Positions 34,076 to 43,991 are shown, counted from the first letter of the stretch. The stretch: 64,000 nucleotides of DNA from Cereibacter changlensis JA139 (GCF_003034985.1 NZ_PZKG01000010.1:1-64000); one strand, 5' to 3'. Translations and numbers: made by a program. The notes: a model not told the origin generated them from the sequence alone.

Positions 34076-35251
34076 ATGACCAATGTCGTAATCGTCTCGG
34101 CGGCACGCACGGCTGTCGGAAGCTTCAACGGCGCCTTTGCCAGCACGCCTGCCCATGAGCTCGGCGCCGCGGTGATCGAGGCTGTCGTCGCCCGCGCCGG
34201 TATCGACAAGGCCGAGGTCGATGAGACCATCCTGGGTCAGGTGCTGACCGCCGGTCAGGGCCAGAACCCGGCGCGTCAGGCGCATATCCGCGCCGGCCTG
34301 CCGCAGGAGAGCGCGGCCTGGAGCATCAACCAGGTCTGCGGCTCGGGCCTGCGTACGGTGGCGCTGGCGGCGCAGCACATCCAGCTCGGCGATGCGGGCA
34401 TCATCGTCGCCGGCGGGCAGGAGAACATGAGCCTCGCGCCGCATGTCGCGCATCTGCGCGCCGGGCAGAAGATGGGTGACCTCAGCTTCATCGACTCGAT
34501 GATCCGCGACGGGCTCTGGGATGCCTTCAACGGCTACCACATGGGCCAGACCGCCGAGAACGTGGCGAACCAGTGGCAGATCAGCCGCGCGGTGCAGGAC
34601 GAATTCGCGGTTGCCAGCCAGAACAAGGCCGAAGCGGCGCAGAAGGCCGGGCGCTTCGCCGACGAGATCATTCCCTTCACGATCAAGACCCGCAAGGGCG
34701 ACGTGACCGTGGATCAGGACGAATACATCCGCCACGGCGCGACGCTGGACGCGATGACCAAGCTGCGCCCGGCCTTCACCAAGGACGGCACGGTGACGGC
34801 GGGCAACGCCTCGGGCATCAACGACGGCGCCGCGGCGGTGCTGTTGATGAGCGCGGCCGAGGCCGAGAAGCGTGGACTGACGCCGCTCGCCCGCATCGCC
34901 TCCTATGCCACGGCGGGGCTCGACCCGGCGATCATGGGCGTCGGCCCGATCCACGCCAGCCGCAAGGCGCTGCAGAAGGCGGGCTGGAGCGCCGCCGATC
35001 TGGATCTGGTCGAGGCGAACGAGGCCTTCGCGGCGCAGGCCTGCGCAGTGAACACGGACATGGGCTGGAACCCCGAGGTGGTGAACGTGAACGGCGGCGC
35101 CATCGCCATCGGCCACCCGATCGGCGCCTCGGGCGCGCGCATCCTCAACACCCTGCTGTTCGAGATGGGCCGCCGCGACGCGAAGAAGGGCCTCGCCACG
35201 CTCTGCATCGGCGGCGGCATGGGTGTGGCCATGTGTCTCGAACGCCCCTGA
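34076..35251 (+). CDS. phaA: Acetyl-CoA C-acetyltransferase (beta-ketothiolase)
   Basis: Condenses two acetyl-CoA to acetoacetyl-CoA, the first step of PHB synthesis and the entry to the ethylmalonyl-CoA pathway. It has 391 residues. The nucleophile Cys is in [17 protein letters not shown] (about 88), and the C-terminal catalytic motifs are [20 protein letters not shown] and [11 protein letters not shown]. The start at 34076 follows GGGAGAGG. A strong terminator separates it from phaB, so the pair need not always be co-expressed. Confidence 0.95.
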   Translation: MTNVVIVSAARTAVGSFNGAFASTPAHELGAAVIEAVVARAGIDKAEVDETILGQVLTAGQGQNPARQAHIRAGLPQESAAWSINQVCGSGLRTVALAAQHIQLGDAGIIVAGGQENMSLAPHVAHLRAGQKMGDLSFIDSMIRDGLWDAFNGYHMGQTAENVANQWQISRAVQDEFAVASQNKAEAAQKAGRFADEIIPFTIKTRKGDVTVDQDEYIRHGATLDAMTKLRPAFTKDGTVTAGNASGINDGAAAVLLMSAAEAEKRGLTPLARIASYATAGLDPAIMGVGPIHASRKALQKAGWSAADLDLVEANEAFAAQACAVNTDMGWNPEVVNVNGGAIAIGHPIGASGARILNTLLFEMGRRDAKKGLATLCIGGGMGVAMCLERP

Positions 35252-35268
35252 TCCCTTCGCAACCGCAG

Positions 35269-35304
35269 AAACGGAGGCGCAATATTATTGCGCCTCCGTT
35301 TTCG
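35269..35304 (+). terminator. Strong hairpin terminator between phaA and phaB
   Basis: AAACGGAGGCGCAAT (35269-35283), loop ATT, then ATTGCGCCTCCGTTT (35287-35301) followed by TC. The 15-bp stem is perfect. The U-tract is provided by the end of the stem (GTTTTC). Confidence 0.9.
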
Positions 35305-35347
35305 TTTGGATAACACTATTTCAAATGCTGCAGGCAGAGGAGGAATC

Positions 35348-36073
35348 ATGTCGAAAGTAGCACTGGTCACCGGAGGGTCGCGCGGCATCGGCGCGGCAAT
35401 TTCCATCGCGCTGAAAGACGCAGGCTATACGGTGGCCGCGAACTATGCCGGCAATGACGAGGCCGCGGCCAAGTTCACCGCGGAGACCGGGATCAAGACC
35501 TACAAATGGTCGGTCGCCGATTACGACGCCTGCAGCGCCGGGATCGCGCAGGTCGAAGCCGAGCTGGGCCCGGTCGCGGTGCTGGTGAACAACGCGGGCA
35601 TCACCCGCGACGCCATGTTCCACAAGATGACGCGCGAGCAGTGGCAGGAGGTGATGGACACCAATCTGTCTGGCCTGTTCAACATGACCCATCCGCTGTG
35701 GAGCGGCATGCGCGACCGCAAGTTCGGGCGCATCGTCAACATCTCCTCGATCAACGGCCAGAAGGGTCAGGCGGGCCAAGTGAACTATTCGGCGGCCAAG
35801 GCGGGCGATCTCGGCTTCACCAAGGCGCTGGCGCAGGAGGGCGCGCGCGCCGGGATCACGGTGAATGCGATCTGCCCCGGCTATATCGGCACCGAGATGG
35901 TGCGGGCCATCGATGAAAAAGTGCTGAAGGAGCGCATCCTGCCGCAGATCCCGGTCGGCCGTCTGGGCGAACCGGCAGAGATCGCGCGCTGCGTCGTCTT
36001 CCTCGCCTCCGACGACGCCGGGTTCATCACCGGCTCGACGATCACCGCCAACGGCGGCCAGTTCTTCGTCTGA
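35348..36073 (+). CDS. phaB: Acetoacetyl-CoA reductase
   Basis: NADPH-dependent SDR that reduces acetoacetyl-CoA to (R)-3-hydroxybutyryl-CoA. It has 241 residues. The cofactor motif is VALVTGGSRGIGAAIS, NNAGITRD follows, and the catalytic Ser-Tyr-Lys set is NISSINGQKGQAGQVNYSAAK. The C-terminal AICPGYIGTEMVRA fits PhaB. The ATG at 35348 follows GAGGAGGA. The gene has no close promoter match that I can name. It lies 44 bp beyond the phaA terminator. Confidence 0.95.
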   Translation: MSKVALVTGGSRGIGAAISIALKDAGYTVAANYAGNDEAAAKFTAETGIKTYKWSVADYDACSAGIAQVEAELGPVAVLVNNAGITRDAMFHKMTREQWQEVMDTNLSGLFNMTHPLWSGMRDRKFGRIVNISSINGQKGQAGQVNYSAAKAGDLGFTKALAQEGARAGITVNAICPGYIGTEMVRAIDEKVLKERILPQIPVGRLGEPAEIARCVVFLASDDAGFITGSTITANGGQFFV

Positions 36074-36085
36074 CGAACGGCGGCA

Positions 36086-36108
36086 GGGGCGGCCCGCGCG
36101 GCCGCCCC
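36086..36108 (+). terminator. GC hairpin downstream of phaB
   Basis: GGGGCGGCC (36086-36094), loop CGCGC, GGCCGCCCC (36100-36108). A 9-bp perfect stem 12 bp after the phaB stop. No U-tract follows, so termination strength is uncertain. Confidence 0.55.
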
Positions 36109-36178
36109 GCCCCAGAAATCCCTTGCCGCAGCGCAAAAACTGCGGACAGTCCGGGCAGAGCCGTCAGGAGCCCGCCCT

Positions 36179-37036
36179 ATGTCCCGCAACCGCGCCACCC
36201 TCATCGGTTTTTCCGCCATCCTGCTCTGGTCGCTGCTGGCGCTGTTCACCATCGGCTCGGCCCCGGTGCCGCCGTTGCTGTTGAACGCGCTCTGCTTCTG
36301 CATCGGCGGCACGCTGGGGCTGGTCTGGGTGCTGGCGGGCGGCGGGCTGGCGCGGCTGAAGGGCGTCGGATGGAAGGTCTATGCCTTCGGCACGGTGGGG
36401 CTCTTCGGCTACCATTTCCTGTATTTCACCGCCTTCCGGCTGGCCCCCACCGCCGAGACCGGGCTCATCGCCTATCTCTGGCCGCTGTTCATCGTGCTGT
36501 TCTCCGGCCTGCTGCCGGGCGAGCGGCTGACCTGGCGGCATGTGCTGGGGGCGCTGACGGCGTTCGCCGGGGCGGCGCTGATCGTGCTGCGCGGCGGGGT
36601 CGCGCTGGATGGGGCCGCGGCGCCGGGGTTGGCGCTGGCCTTCCTCTGCGCCCTGACCTGGGCCGCCTATTCGGTGCTGTCGCGCGGGCTGGGCCGGGTG
36701 CCGACGGAAAGCGTCACCGTCTTCTGCCTCGCCACGGCGCTGCTGTCGGCGCTGGCGCATCTGGCGCTGGAGCCGACGGTCTGGCCGGCGAATGCGCTCG
36801 GCTGGGCCTCGGTCGTGGCGCTGGGATTGGGGCCGGTGGGGCTGGCCTTCTTCACCTGGGACATCGGTGTGAAGCGGGGCGACATACAACTTCTGGGTGT
36901 GGCGTCCTATGCGGCGCCGTTGCTGTCGACGGTGGTTCTGGTGCTGACGGGGATCGCGGCCCCGAGCCTCGCCATCCTGATCGCGGCGTTGCTGATCGCC
37001 GGAGGGGCGGCGCTGGCGGCAAGCGCCAGCGCCTGA
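36179..37036 (+). CDS. EamA/DMT-superfamily transporter
   Basis: A 285-residue inner-membrane protein with about ten helices in two EamA repeats. The first repeat starts GFSAILLWSLLALFTIGSA and includes FRLAPTAETGLIAYLWPLFIVLFSG; the second has ALTWAAYSVLSRGLG. The N-terminal sequence and LAPTAETGLIAYLWPL segment resemble YddG-like aromatic amino acid exporters of the same superfamily. Substrate is not certain. It has its own upstream space and is convergent with ydcH. Confidence 0.87.
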   Translation: MSRNRATLIGFSAILLWSLLALFTIGSAPVPPLLLNALCFCIGGTLGLVWVLAGGGLARLKGVGWKVYAFGTVGLFGYHFLYFTAFRLAPTAETGLIAYLWPLFIVLFSGLLPGERLTWRHVLGALTAFAGAALIVLRGGVALDGAAAPGLALAFLCALTWAAYSVLSRGLGRVPTESVTVFCLATALLSALAHLALEPTVWPANALGWASVVALGLGPVGLAFFTWDIGVKRGDIQLLGVASYAAPLLSTVVLVLTGIAAPSLAILIAALLIAGGAALAASASA

Positions 37037-37059
37037 ATCTCGTTAACGGGCCGAACTTC

Positions 37060-37224
37060 TTACTGGGACAGACGGGTGATCTCTTCCTTCAGCTTCAGCT
37101 TCTGCTTTTTCATCTCGGCGATCTTCAGGGCATCGGTGGCGGGGCTGCGTTGCGCCCGCTCCACGGTGTCCGAGAGGGTCTCGTGCTTGCGGCGCAGTTC
37201 CTGCAGGTGCGAAGCGACAGTCAT
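37060..37224 (-). CDS. YdcH/DUF465 small coiled-coil protein
   Basis: A 54-residue protein that is easy to overlook. It reads MTVASHLQELRRKHETLSDT, then VERAQRSPATDALKIAEMKK, ending QKLKLKEEITRLSQ. This is the DUF465 hairpin of two helices with a short turn at RSPATD. The RBS is GGAGGTAGA just before the ATG at 37224. Members are abundant small proteins of unknown function in proteobacteria. It converges with the EamA gene and precedes the TrmN6-like gene's stop by 39 bp. Confidence 0.9.
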   Translation of the reverse strand: MTVASHLQELRRKHETLSDTVERAQRSPATDALKIAEMKKQKLKLKEEITRLSQ

Positions 37225-37263
37225 TCTCTACCTCCTGTGAATGGTCCGAGTGTCATCAGTCCA

Positions 37264-38088
37264 TCACAGAAGATGAGTCGTGTCACGCAAAGTCGGGCCT
37301 TCCGGCGATGGATCGCCGACATTTCGATTCAACTCCAGCGATACCGCGCCGGCGTCGCGCAGCAGGGCCGCCGCGGCCCTCGAGAGGCTGTCGCGGTCGC
37401 CGTCATGCGCAGCGCCGTCATGCAGGATCAGCGGCGCGAGCAGGGTGAAAGGCCCCCTCCCGCCCTTTTTTGACTGGATGATCAAACGTCCAGCCGCCCT
37501 GCCCTGCCGCGCCGCCAGCGGCAGCACCCGGCAGGAGCCCATCCGGTCGTCCAAGGCCGCCAGCGCCGCCGGCAGCCGGTCGGCACCGAGGATCAGCGTC
37601 AACATGCCGCGGGGGGCCAGACGGCGGATCCCGGCCTCGATCCAGGCCGAAAGCGGAGTCGCCTCGCGCATCGCGGTCTCGCGCCCGGGGTCGGCCGCGC
37701 CGGTGCCGCTGCCCGGCGGATAATAGGGCGGGTTGGCGATCACATGGTCGAAGGAGCCGCGCAGCGCCGCCGGCATGGCGCTCAGGTCGCCCTCGTGCAC
37801 CTCCAGCGCCATGCCGTTGCGCGCCGCGTTCTCGCGGGCCAGCGCGGCATAGGCCGGCTGCAGCTCCAGCCCCGCCAGCCGCAGCCCCGCTACCCTGAAC
37901 CCCAGGCAGAGGCTCGCCACGCCGACGCCGCAGCCCAGTTCCAGCACCGTCTGCCCCGCCCGGGCCGGGACGCTGGCCGCCAGCAGCACCGGGTCGGTCG
38001 CCGCACGGTAGCCGCGCCTTGGTTGCAGCACATGCAGCCGCCCGCCGAGAAAGCCGTCGTCGGTCAGCTCGCCCGGCGCGAACATCAT
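37264..38088 (-). CDS. TrmN6-like tRNA1(Val) A37 N6-methyltransferase
   Basis: A 274-residue SAM-dependent methyltransferase. FLGGRLHVLQPRRGYRAATD, with the RxGYRxxxD/T segment, introduces the fold. SAM motif I is VLELGCGVGVASLCLG (about 48-63) and the catalytic NPPY motif is FDHVIANPPYYPPGSG, which indicates N6-adenine methylation. The family (TrmN6/YfiC) methylates A37 of tRNA1Val. The ATG at 38088 overlaps the DUF2007 stop by 4 nt. The C-terminal 60 residues are less conserved. Confidence 0.85.
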   Translation of the reverse strand: MMFAPGELTDDGFLGGRLHVLQPRRGYRAATDPVLLAASVPARAGQTVLELGCGVGVASLCLGFRVAGLRLAGLELQPAYAALARENAARNGMALEVHEGDLSAMPAALRGSFDHVIANPPYYPPGSGTGAADPGRETAMREATPLSAWIEAGIRRLAPRGMLTLILGADRLPAALAALDDRMGSCRVLPLAARQGRAAGRLIIQSKKGGRGPFTLLAPLILHDGAAHDGDRDSLSRAAAALLRDAGAVSLELNRNVGDPSPEGPTLRDTTHLL

Positions 38089-38300
38089 TGCCCCGTCGGA
38101 ATGCCGTTGTCGGCCATGACGATCCTGGCGCGATACAGGTCCTGATCGCGCACCATCAGCCGACGCGGCAATATGCCGATCGAGCCTTCGAGGATGCTCA
38201 TGTGGACGTCCATGGCAAAGGCGTCTATATCCTCGCCCTGTAGGAGCGCTGAGGCGAAGGCGATGACGGTCGGATCGGTCGTGCGCAGAAGCTCTTTCAT
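38085..38300 (-). CDS. DUF2007 putative signal-transducing protein
   Basis: A 71-residue protein: MKELLRTTDPTVIAFASALL, then a QGEDIDAFAMDVHMSILEGS segment, ending RRLMVRDQDLYRARIVMADN. This fits DUF2007, a small alpha/beta domain related to PII-like or periplasmic-binding folds. It is translationally coupled to the TrmN6-like gene and divergent from the polyprenyl synthase gene, with 54 bp between the starts. No specific function can be given. Confidence 0.87.
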   Translation of the reverse strand: MKELLRTTDPTVIAFASALLQGEDIDAFAMDVHMSILEGSIGILPRRLMVRDQDLYRARIVMADNGIPTGQ

Positions 38301-38354
38301 GACAGGGAAATAATCGGCAATCCCCAGGTTTGTCGAGCAGGTTGCAGGGTCGGG

Positions 38355-39356
38355 ATGGGATTGGACGAAGTTTCGCAGAAGCCGCATGACCGGCTCGCCG
38401 CATGGCTTGCCGAGGACATGGCGCAGGTCAACCTGCTGATCCGCGAGCGGATGGCGTCGAAACACGCGCCGCGCATCCCGGAAGTGACGGCGCATCTGGT
38501 CGAGGCCGGGGGCAAGCGCCTGCGCCCCCTGCTGACGCTGGCCGGCGCGCGGCTCTGTGGCTACGAGGGGGCCTATCACATCCATCTCGCGGCGACGGTG
38601 GAGTTCATCCATACCGCCACGCTCCTCCATGACGACGTGGTGGACGAGAGCGAGCGGCGGCGCGGGCGGCCCACCGCCAACCTGTTGTGGGACAACAAGT
38701 CTTCGGTGCTGGTGGGCGACTACCTCTTTGCCCGCAGCTTCCAGCTGATGTGCGAGACGGGCTCCCTGCGGGTCATGGACATCCTCGCCAATGCCTCGGC
38801 GACGATCTCCGAGGGCGAGGTGCTGCAGCTGACGGCGGCGCAGGATCTCGGCACGACCGAGGACATCTATCTGCAGGTGGTGCGCGGCAAGACAGCGGCG
38901 CTGTTCTCGGCGGCGACCGAGGTCGGCGGGGTGATCGCCGGGGCCTCCGAAGCCGAGGTCGAGGCGCTGCATGCCTATGGCGACGCGCTGGGGATCGCCT
39001 TCCAGATCGTCGACGACCTGCTGGATTACGGCGGCACGGCGGATGCCATCGGCAAGAACACCGGCGACGATTTCCGCGAGCGCAAGCTGACGCTGCCGGT
39101 GATCAAGGCGGTGGCCAAGGCCGACGCCGAAGAGCGCGCCTTCTGGGTCCGGGTGATCGAGAAGGGCAAGCAGGGCGACGGCGATCTGGAGCAGGCGCTG
39201 GCGATCATGGCGCGGCATGGCGCGATGCAGGCGGCGCGGGCCGATGCGCTGGCCTGGGCCGGCGTGGCGCGCGAGGCGCTGACCCGGCTGCCGGAGCACC
39301 CGCTGCGCGGCATGCTGCACGATCTGGCCGATTACGTGGTCGAGCGGATCAGCTGA
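38355..39356 (+). CDS. Long-chain polyprenyl diphosphate synthase (IspB/DdsA-like)
   Basis: Builds the isoprenoid tail of ubiquinone from FPP or GPP and IPP. It has 333 residues. The first Asp-rich motif is ATLLHDDVVDESERRRGRPT (DDxxD plus RRG), the second AFQIVDDLLDYGG, with GGKRLRPLLTLAGARL near the start. Rhodobacterales mostly make Q10, so decaprenyl (or octa-/solanesyl) length is plausible but not fixed by sequence. It converges with ispE, which supplies the IPP route. Confidence 0.92.
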   Translation: MGLDEVSQKPHDRLAAWLAEDMAQVNLLIRERMASKHAPRIPEVTAHLVEAGGKRLRPLLTLAGARLCGYEGAYHIHLAATVEFIHTATLLHDDVVDESERRRGRPTANLLWDNKSSVLVGDYLFARSFQLMCETGSLRVMDILANASATISEGEVLQLTAAQDLGTTEDIYLQVVRGKTAALFSAATEVGGVIAGASEAEVEALHAYGDALGIAFQIVDDLLDYGGTADAIGKNTGDDFRERKLTLPVIKAVAKADAEERAFWVRVIEKGKQGDGDLEQALAIMARHGAMQAARADALAWAGVAREALTRLPEHPLRGMLHDLADYVVERIS

Positions 39357-39362
39357 TCCGGC

Positions 39363-40208
39363 TCAGCCGGTCATCCGCGCCGGCTCGACCCACCAGCCGG
39401 GCCGCCGCGCCCTGAGCAGCGCCGCGGCCCCGGCAGCGGCGGCTTCCTCGGTGAAGAGGCCAAAACAGGTCGCCCCCGAGCCCGACATCCGCGCCAGAAG
39501 GCAGCCGGGCAGCGCCGCGAGCGCCTCCCGGGTCTCGGCGATCTCGGGCGCGAGCCGCATCGCCGGCGCCTCCAGATCATTGCGCTGCGTTGCGAGGAAC
39601 GCGGCGAGCGAAGCGGCGTCGGCCATGCGCGGCAGTTGCTGCGGCATCGGCGCGTGGTCGCGCCGCTCCAGCGCCTTGAACACGGCAGGGGTAGGCTGCG
39701 ACACGCCGGGGTTGGCCAGCACCAGCCAGGCGGCGGGCAAGGGATGCGCCAGCGGCAGCAGCACCTCGCCGACGCCGGTCATCCTGAGCGCCCGGCTGTC
39801 GAGGCAGACAGGCACGTCGGCCCCCAGCTTCAGCACATCGGCCTGCGACGGCAGCGGCAGATCCCAGAGCCGGCACAGCGCGTGGATCGTCGCCGCCGCA
39901 TCCGCCGAGCCGCCGCCGATGCCCGAGGCGATCGGCAGCCGCTTCTCCAGCGTGATCGCGGCGCCCCTGCCCTGCCCCACCAGCCGCGCCGCGCGCAGCA
40001 CGAGGTTGTCGTCGCTGACCGGCAGCGCCGCCGCCTGCGGGCCGGTGATGGTCAGGCTCAGCGCATCGGCCGCTTCGGCGCGGATCGTGTCGCCGGTTTC
40101 GGCAAAAACCACGAGGCTGTCGAGCAGGTGATAGCCGTCGGCGCGCTGCCCGGTGACATGCAGCGTCAGGTTGATCTTGGCGGCGGCGAAGGCGTCAGTT
40201 GGCATCAT
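39363..40208 (-). CDS. ispE: 4-diphosphocytidyl-2-C-methyl-D-erythritol kinase
   Basis: GHMP kinase of the MEP isoprenoid pathway. It has 281 residues. [22 protein letters not shown] is the N-terminal signature and ATP binding is by [20 protein letters not shown] (PxxxGxGGGSAD). The catalytic [20 protein letters not shown] and C-terminal [14 protein letters not shown] complete the fold. The start overlaps the 3' end of the TPR gene by 14 bp. It feeds IPP to the adjacent polyprenyl synthase. Confidence 0.95.
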   Translation of the reverse strand: MMPTDAFAAAKINLTLHVTGQRADGYHLLDSLVVFAETGDTIRAEAADALSLTITGPQAAALPVSDDNLVLRAARLVGQGRGAAITLEKRLPIASGIGGGSADAAATIHALCRLWDLPLPSQADVLKLGADVPVCLDSRALRMTGVGEVLLPLAHPLPAAWLVLANPGVSQPTPAVFKALERRDHAPMPQQLPRMADAASLAAFLATQRNDLEAPAMRLAPEIAETREALAALPGCLLARMSGSGATCFGLFTEEAAAAGAAALLRARRPGWWVEPARMTG

Positions 40209-41964
40209 CGCCTTCGGTCACGGTGAGGCTGATCGGCTCGGCGCCCTCGGCCTGCAGCACGGAGTCTAGCCCCGCCTCCAGCTTGCGGCGGATCCGGGTC
40301 GCATCCTTCTCGGCCGGGTCGAAGGACAGGGCGCGCCGCCACTGGAACTGCGCCTCCAGCCGCCGGCCCACCGCCCAGTAGACATCGCCCAGATGGTCGG
40401 TGACCACCGGATCGACCGGCTCCAGCAGCGAGGCCTTCTCCATCGGCTCCACCGCATCGGCATAGCGGCCCAGCCGGAAATAGGCCCAGGCGAGGCTGTC
40501 GATGATGTAGCCGCTGTCAGGCCGGGCGGCGACGGCGCGCTCGATCATCTTCAGCGCCTCGTCGAGGTTCTCGCCGCGGTCGACGAAGGAATAGCCGAGA
40601 TAGTTCAGCACCTGCGGCTGATCGGGGTCGAGCTCCAGCGCGCGGCGCATGTCGGCCTCGGCCTCCGGCCAGTTGCCCAGCCGCTCCTGGCTCATGCCGC
40701 GGCTGTAGAACAGCGGCCAATGCTGGCCCTGTGGCTCCGGGATCCGGGCGATGGCGGCGTCATAGGCGGGAACCGCCTCGGCGAAGCGCTCGGCCCGGCG
40801 CAGCGCGTCGCCGAGCGCCAGATGCACCTGCATCAGGTCGCCATGGCTGCGGGTCAGGTTCTGCAACACCTCCAGCGCCGCCTCGGTCTTGCCGTCGGCG
40901 TAGAGCGCATCGGCGCGGCCGATCTCGGCGACGAAGAACATCGGGTCGTCGGTCGGGATGCGGGCGAAAGTCTCGGAAGCGAGTTGGTACTGCTTCTGCA
41001 GCCCCAACAGGCTGGCCGACATCAACAGCGCCTCGGCATGGTCCGGGCGCAGATGGGTCGCGGCGCGGGTGTAGAGCAGGGTATAGGCCTCGTCGGCCTC
41101 GCCGCTGATCGCGGTGGCGAGGGTGAAGAACACCTCGGCCATACCGTCAGTAGCGTTGCGGGTCACGTCATAGGCCAGCGTCTCGCCGGCGACCAGTCGG
41201 GCGCGCAGCGCGTCGATGCCGGCGTCCTGCCCGGTGCCGAAGGCGCTGTCCAGCAGCGCCACGGCCTCGTCGCCGCGTTCGAGCTGGCTGAGGATCTGCA
41301 CATGGGCCACCGTGCCGCGCCGCATCATCCGCAGCTTGCCGCCGGCCTCGCCCGAAAGGATCGCATCGGCCCCCTCGAAATCGCCGACCGAGGCCAGCGC
41401 CAACGCCTTGTGATAGAGACCGAAGGCCTCCAGCCCCTCGGTCGCGGCCAACGTGTCGAAGCCTTCCAGCGCCTCCGACATCTTGCCGGCGCCGAGCTGC
41501 GACCAGGCCAGCACCAGCCCGTCGACCAGCTCGTTCACCGAGGCGCCGGCAGCGGCATCGGCGAGGATCGCGTCGAACTCGCCGCGCTGCGCCTTGTCGG
41601 TCAGGATCGCCAGCGCCGCCGGCTGGCTCTGCGCGCCGAGATCCAGCAGGCGCTGCGCCAAGGGCACCGCCACGTCGAAGCTGCCCAGCGCCATCGCCGA
41701 GATCAGCGCGCCGTCGAGCAGCCCGGGGTTGGCCTCGTCGCTGGCCAACGCGCGGCTGTACCAGGCGCCGGCGGCGCGATAGTCGCTTTCCGCCGCGGCG
41801 ACCCGCGCCGCCAGATAGGCCCCGGCATCGCCCGGCCCCGGCTCGGCCTGTTCCGCTGCGGGCGCCGTGACGGCGGGGGCGCCGGCGGTCTGGGCAAGCC
41901 CCACCTCGGCCATCAGCGCCGCGAGGGCGAAGGCACAGAGCGGGCGCGCAAGGATCATCGGCAT
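40195..41964 (-). CDS. Tetratricopeptide-repeat protein, exported
   Basis: A 589-residue protein. A signal peptide ([20 protein letters not shown]) is followed by an Ala/Pro-rich linker and a string of TPR units: for example [20 protein letters not shown] and [19 protein letters not shown]. The stronger copies are at the C-terminus: [39 protein letters not shown] and [20 protein letters not shown]. Such proteins assemble envelope complexes, but the partner is unknown. The ATG at 41964 follows GGAGAC. It overlaps ispE by 14 bp. Confidence 0.88.
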   Translation of the reverse strand: MPMILARPLCAFALAALMAEVGLAQTAGAPAVTAPAAEQAEPGPGDAGAYLAARVAAAESDYRAAGAWYSRALASDEANPGLLDGALISAMALGSFDVAVPLAQRLLDLGAQSQPAALAILTDKAQRGEFDAILADAAAGASVNELVDGLVLAWSQLGAGKMSEALEGFDTLAATEGLEAFGLYHKALALASVGDFEGADAILSGEAGGKLRMMRRGTVAHVQILSQLERGDEAVALLDSAFGTGQDAGIDALRARLVAGETLAYDVTRNATDGMAEVFFTLATAISGEADEAYTLLYTRAATHLRPDHAEALLMSASLLGLQKQYQLASETFARIPTDDPMFFVAEIGRADALYADGKTEAALEVLQNLTRSHGDLMQVHLALGDALRRAERFAEAVPAYDAAIARIPEPQGQHWPLFYSRGMSQERLGNWPEAEADMRRALELDPDQPQVLNYLGYSFVDRGENLDEALKMIERAVAARPDSGYIIDSLAWAYFRLGRYADAVEPMEKASLLEPVDPVVTDHLGDVYWAVGRRLEAQFQWRRALSFDPAEKDATRIRRKLEAGLDSVLQAEGAEPISLTVTEGDDAN

Positions 41965-42072
41965 TCGACGTGTCTCCGGCAGGTTTCCCGCGAGGCTAGT
42001 CTCCGCCGCCAGCCAAGGCAATGCGACCCGGCCCGGATGCGGCCAGATCGCGCAATTGTCAGCGGCTGGCGC

Positions 42073-43728
42073 TCACATGTTGGGATAGTTCGGCCCGTCT
42101 CCGCCCTGCGGCGTGGTCCAGACGATGTTCTGGCTGGGATCCTTGATATCGCAGGTCTTGCAGTGGACGCAGTTCTGGAAGTTAATAACGAACTTCGGAT
42201 TGGCCGCATCGGTCGCCACCACCTCGTAGACGCCGGCGGGGCAATAGCGCTGCGCCGGCTCGGCGAATTCCGGCAGGTTCACCGCGATCGGCACCGTCGG
42301 ATCAACCAGCTTCAGGTGGGCGGGCTGGCTCTCCTCGTGGTTGGTGAAGGAGAAGGCCACGTTGGTCAGCCGGTCGAAGGACAGCACGCCATCGGGCTTG
42401 GGATAGTCGATCGGCTTGTGGTCCTTCGCCTTGCCGGTCTCGGCGGCGTCGGACTTGTGATGCGTCAGCGTGCCGAAGAGCGAGAAGCCGAACAGGCTGT
42501 TGGTCCACATGTCGAGGCCCCCGGCGAACATCGAGGCGGCGAGCCCGAAATGCGACCAGAGCGGCTTCACGTTGCGGACCTTCCACAGATCCTGACCGAT
42601 GGCTCCGGTGCGCACCTCGGTCTCGTAGGCGCTCAGCTCGTCGCCCTGACGGCCCGCCTTGATCGCGGCATGAGCGGCCTCGGCGGCGGCCTTGCCCGAG
42701 AGCATGGCGTTGTGGTTGCCCTTGATGCGCGGCACGTTGACCATGCCCGCCGAGCAGCCGAGCAGCGCCCCACCCGGGAAGACCATCTTCGGCAGCGACT
42801 GGAAGCCGCCTTCGCTGATCGCCCGCGCGCCATAGGCCACGCGTTTGCCGCCCTGCAGCAGCTCGGCCACCATCGGGTGATGCTTGAAGCGCTGGAATTC
42901 CTGATAGGGATACATGTGCGGGTTGTTGTAGTTCAGGTGGACCACCAGACCTATGAACACCTGATTGTTCTCGGCGTGGTAGATGAACGACCCACCGCCT
43001 GCGTTGCTGCCCAGAGGCCAGCCCATCGTGTGCGACACCCGGCCCGGATGGTGCTTCTTGGGATCGATCTCCCAGATCTCCTTCATGCCGAGACCGTATT
43101 TCTGCGCCGGATAGCCGTTGCGCAGATCGTATTTCGCCATGACCTGTTTCGACAGCGAGCCGCGCACGCCTTCGGCCAGAAGGACATACTTGCCCAGCAG
43201 CTCCATCCCCGGCTCGTAGTTCGGACCCGGCGTGCCATCGGCGTTCAGGCCGAACTCGCCCGCGACCACGCCCCGCACCTCGCCATTGTCGCCATAGACC
43301 AGCGCCGAGCAGGACATGCCGGGAAAGATCTCCACCCCCAGCTCCTCGGCTTGCTGCGCCAGCCAGCGGCAGACATTGCCCATCGAGACGATGTAGTTGC
43401 CGTGGTTGTTCATCAGCTTCGGCACCGGCCAGTTCGGCAGCTTCAGCTTGCCCATCGGCCCGAGCAGGAAGAAGTGGTCCTCCTTCACCGGCGTATTGAG
43501 CGGGGCGCCCTTCTCCTTCCAGTCGGGGATCAGCGCGGTGAGCCCCACCGGGTCGAGGATCGCGCCGGACAGGATATGCGCGCCGACCTCGGAGCCCTTC
43601 TCCAGCAGCACGACCGACAGGTCGGGATCGAGCTGCTTGAGACGGATTGCCGCAGACAGACCTGACGGACCCGCCCCCACGATGACGACATCGTATTCCA
43701 TCTGTTCGCGGGCGATCTGTTCCGACAT
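42073..43728 (-). CDS. Electron-transfer flavoprotein:ubiquinone oxidoreductase
   Basis: Passes electrons from ETF (reduced by acyl-CoA dehydrogenases) to ubiquinone at the inner membrane. It has 551 residues. FAD motif YDVVIVGAGPSGLSAAIRLK is at the N-terminus (about 12-31), and VLLEKGSEVGAHILSGAILD follows. The C-terminal 4Fe-4S ferredoxin part has CVHCKTCDIKDPSQNI with the fourth Cys upstream (RYCPAGVYEV). This matches ETF-QO in order and length. ETF subunit genes are not in the window. Confidence 0.96.
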   Translation of the reverse strand: MSEQIAREQMEYDVVIVGAGPSGLSAAIRLKQLDPDLSVVLLEKGSEVGAHILSGAILDPVGLTALIPDWKEKGAPLNTPVKEDHFFLLGPMGKLKLPNWPVPKLMNNHGNYIVSMGNVCRWLAQQAEELGVEIFPGMSCSALVYGDNGEVRGVVAGEFGLNADGTPGPNYEPGMELLGKYVLLAEGVRGSLSKQVMAKYDLRNGYPAQKYGLGMKEIWEIDPKKHHPGRVSHTMGWPLGSNAGGGSFIYHAENNQVFIGLVVHLNYNNPHMYPYQEFQRFKHHPMVAELLQGGKRVAYGARAISEGGFQSLPKMVFPGGALLGCSAGMVNVPRIKGNHNAMLSGKAAAEAAHAAIKAGRQGDELSAYETEVRTGAIGQDLWKVRNVKPLWSHFGLAASMFAGGLDMWTNSLFGFSLFGTLTHHKSDAAETGKAKDHKPIDYPKPDGVLSFDRLTNVAFSFTNHEESQPAHLKLVDPTVPIAVNLPEFAEPAQRYCPAGVYEVVATDAANPKFVINFQNCVHCKTCDIKDPSQNIVWTTPQGGDGPNYPNM

Positions 43729-43991
43729 GGCGGTTCCTCTGAGGGCTTGGACGGGCATCCGGCTATTGAAGAGTCAATGGGGTTTGCCCGATGCTTGGCG
43801 CGAGGTCAATCGTGACGCGACATCCCGCCCTGTGGCCAAAGGGCGGCTGCGGCGCCCGGCAAGGTCGCGCCGCCCGCCCGGCATTCCGCTTGCAATTGCC
43901 CCGGCCATCGGATCAGTTGAGGGCTAGGGAACCAACACAGGTCACGGCTCAACCGGGTCGTGGCTCTGTGTTTTTTTACGGGTGAAGACCG

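Noticed and set aside
40393-43665. A 1090-codon open frame on the plus strand
   Set aside because: It runs antisense to the TPR gene, etfQO and their gap. Its translation is Arg/His/Gly-rich with no domain, the typical shadow of very high-GC genes.
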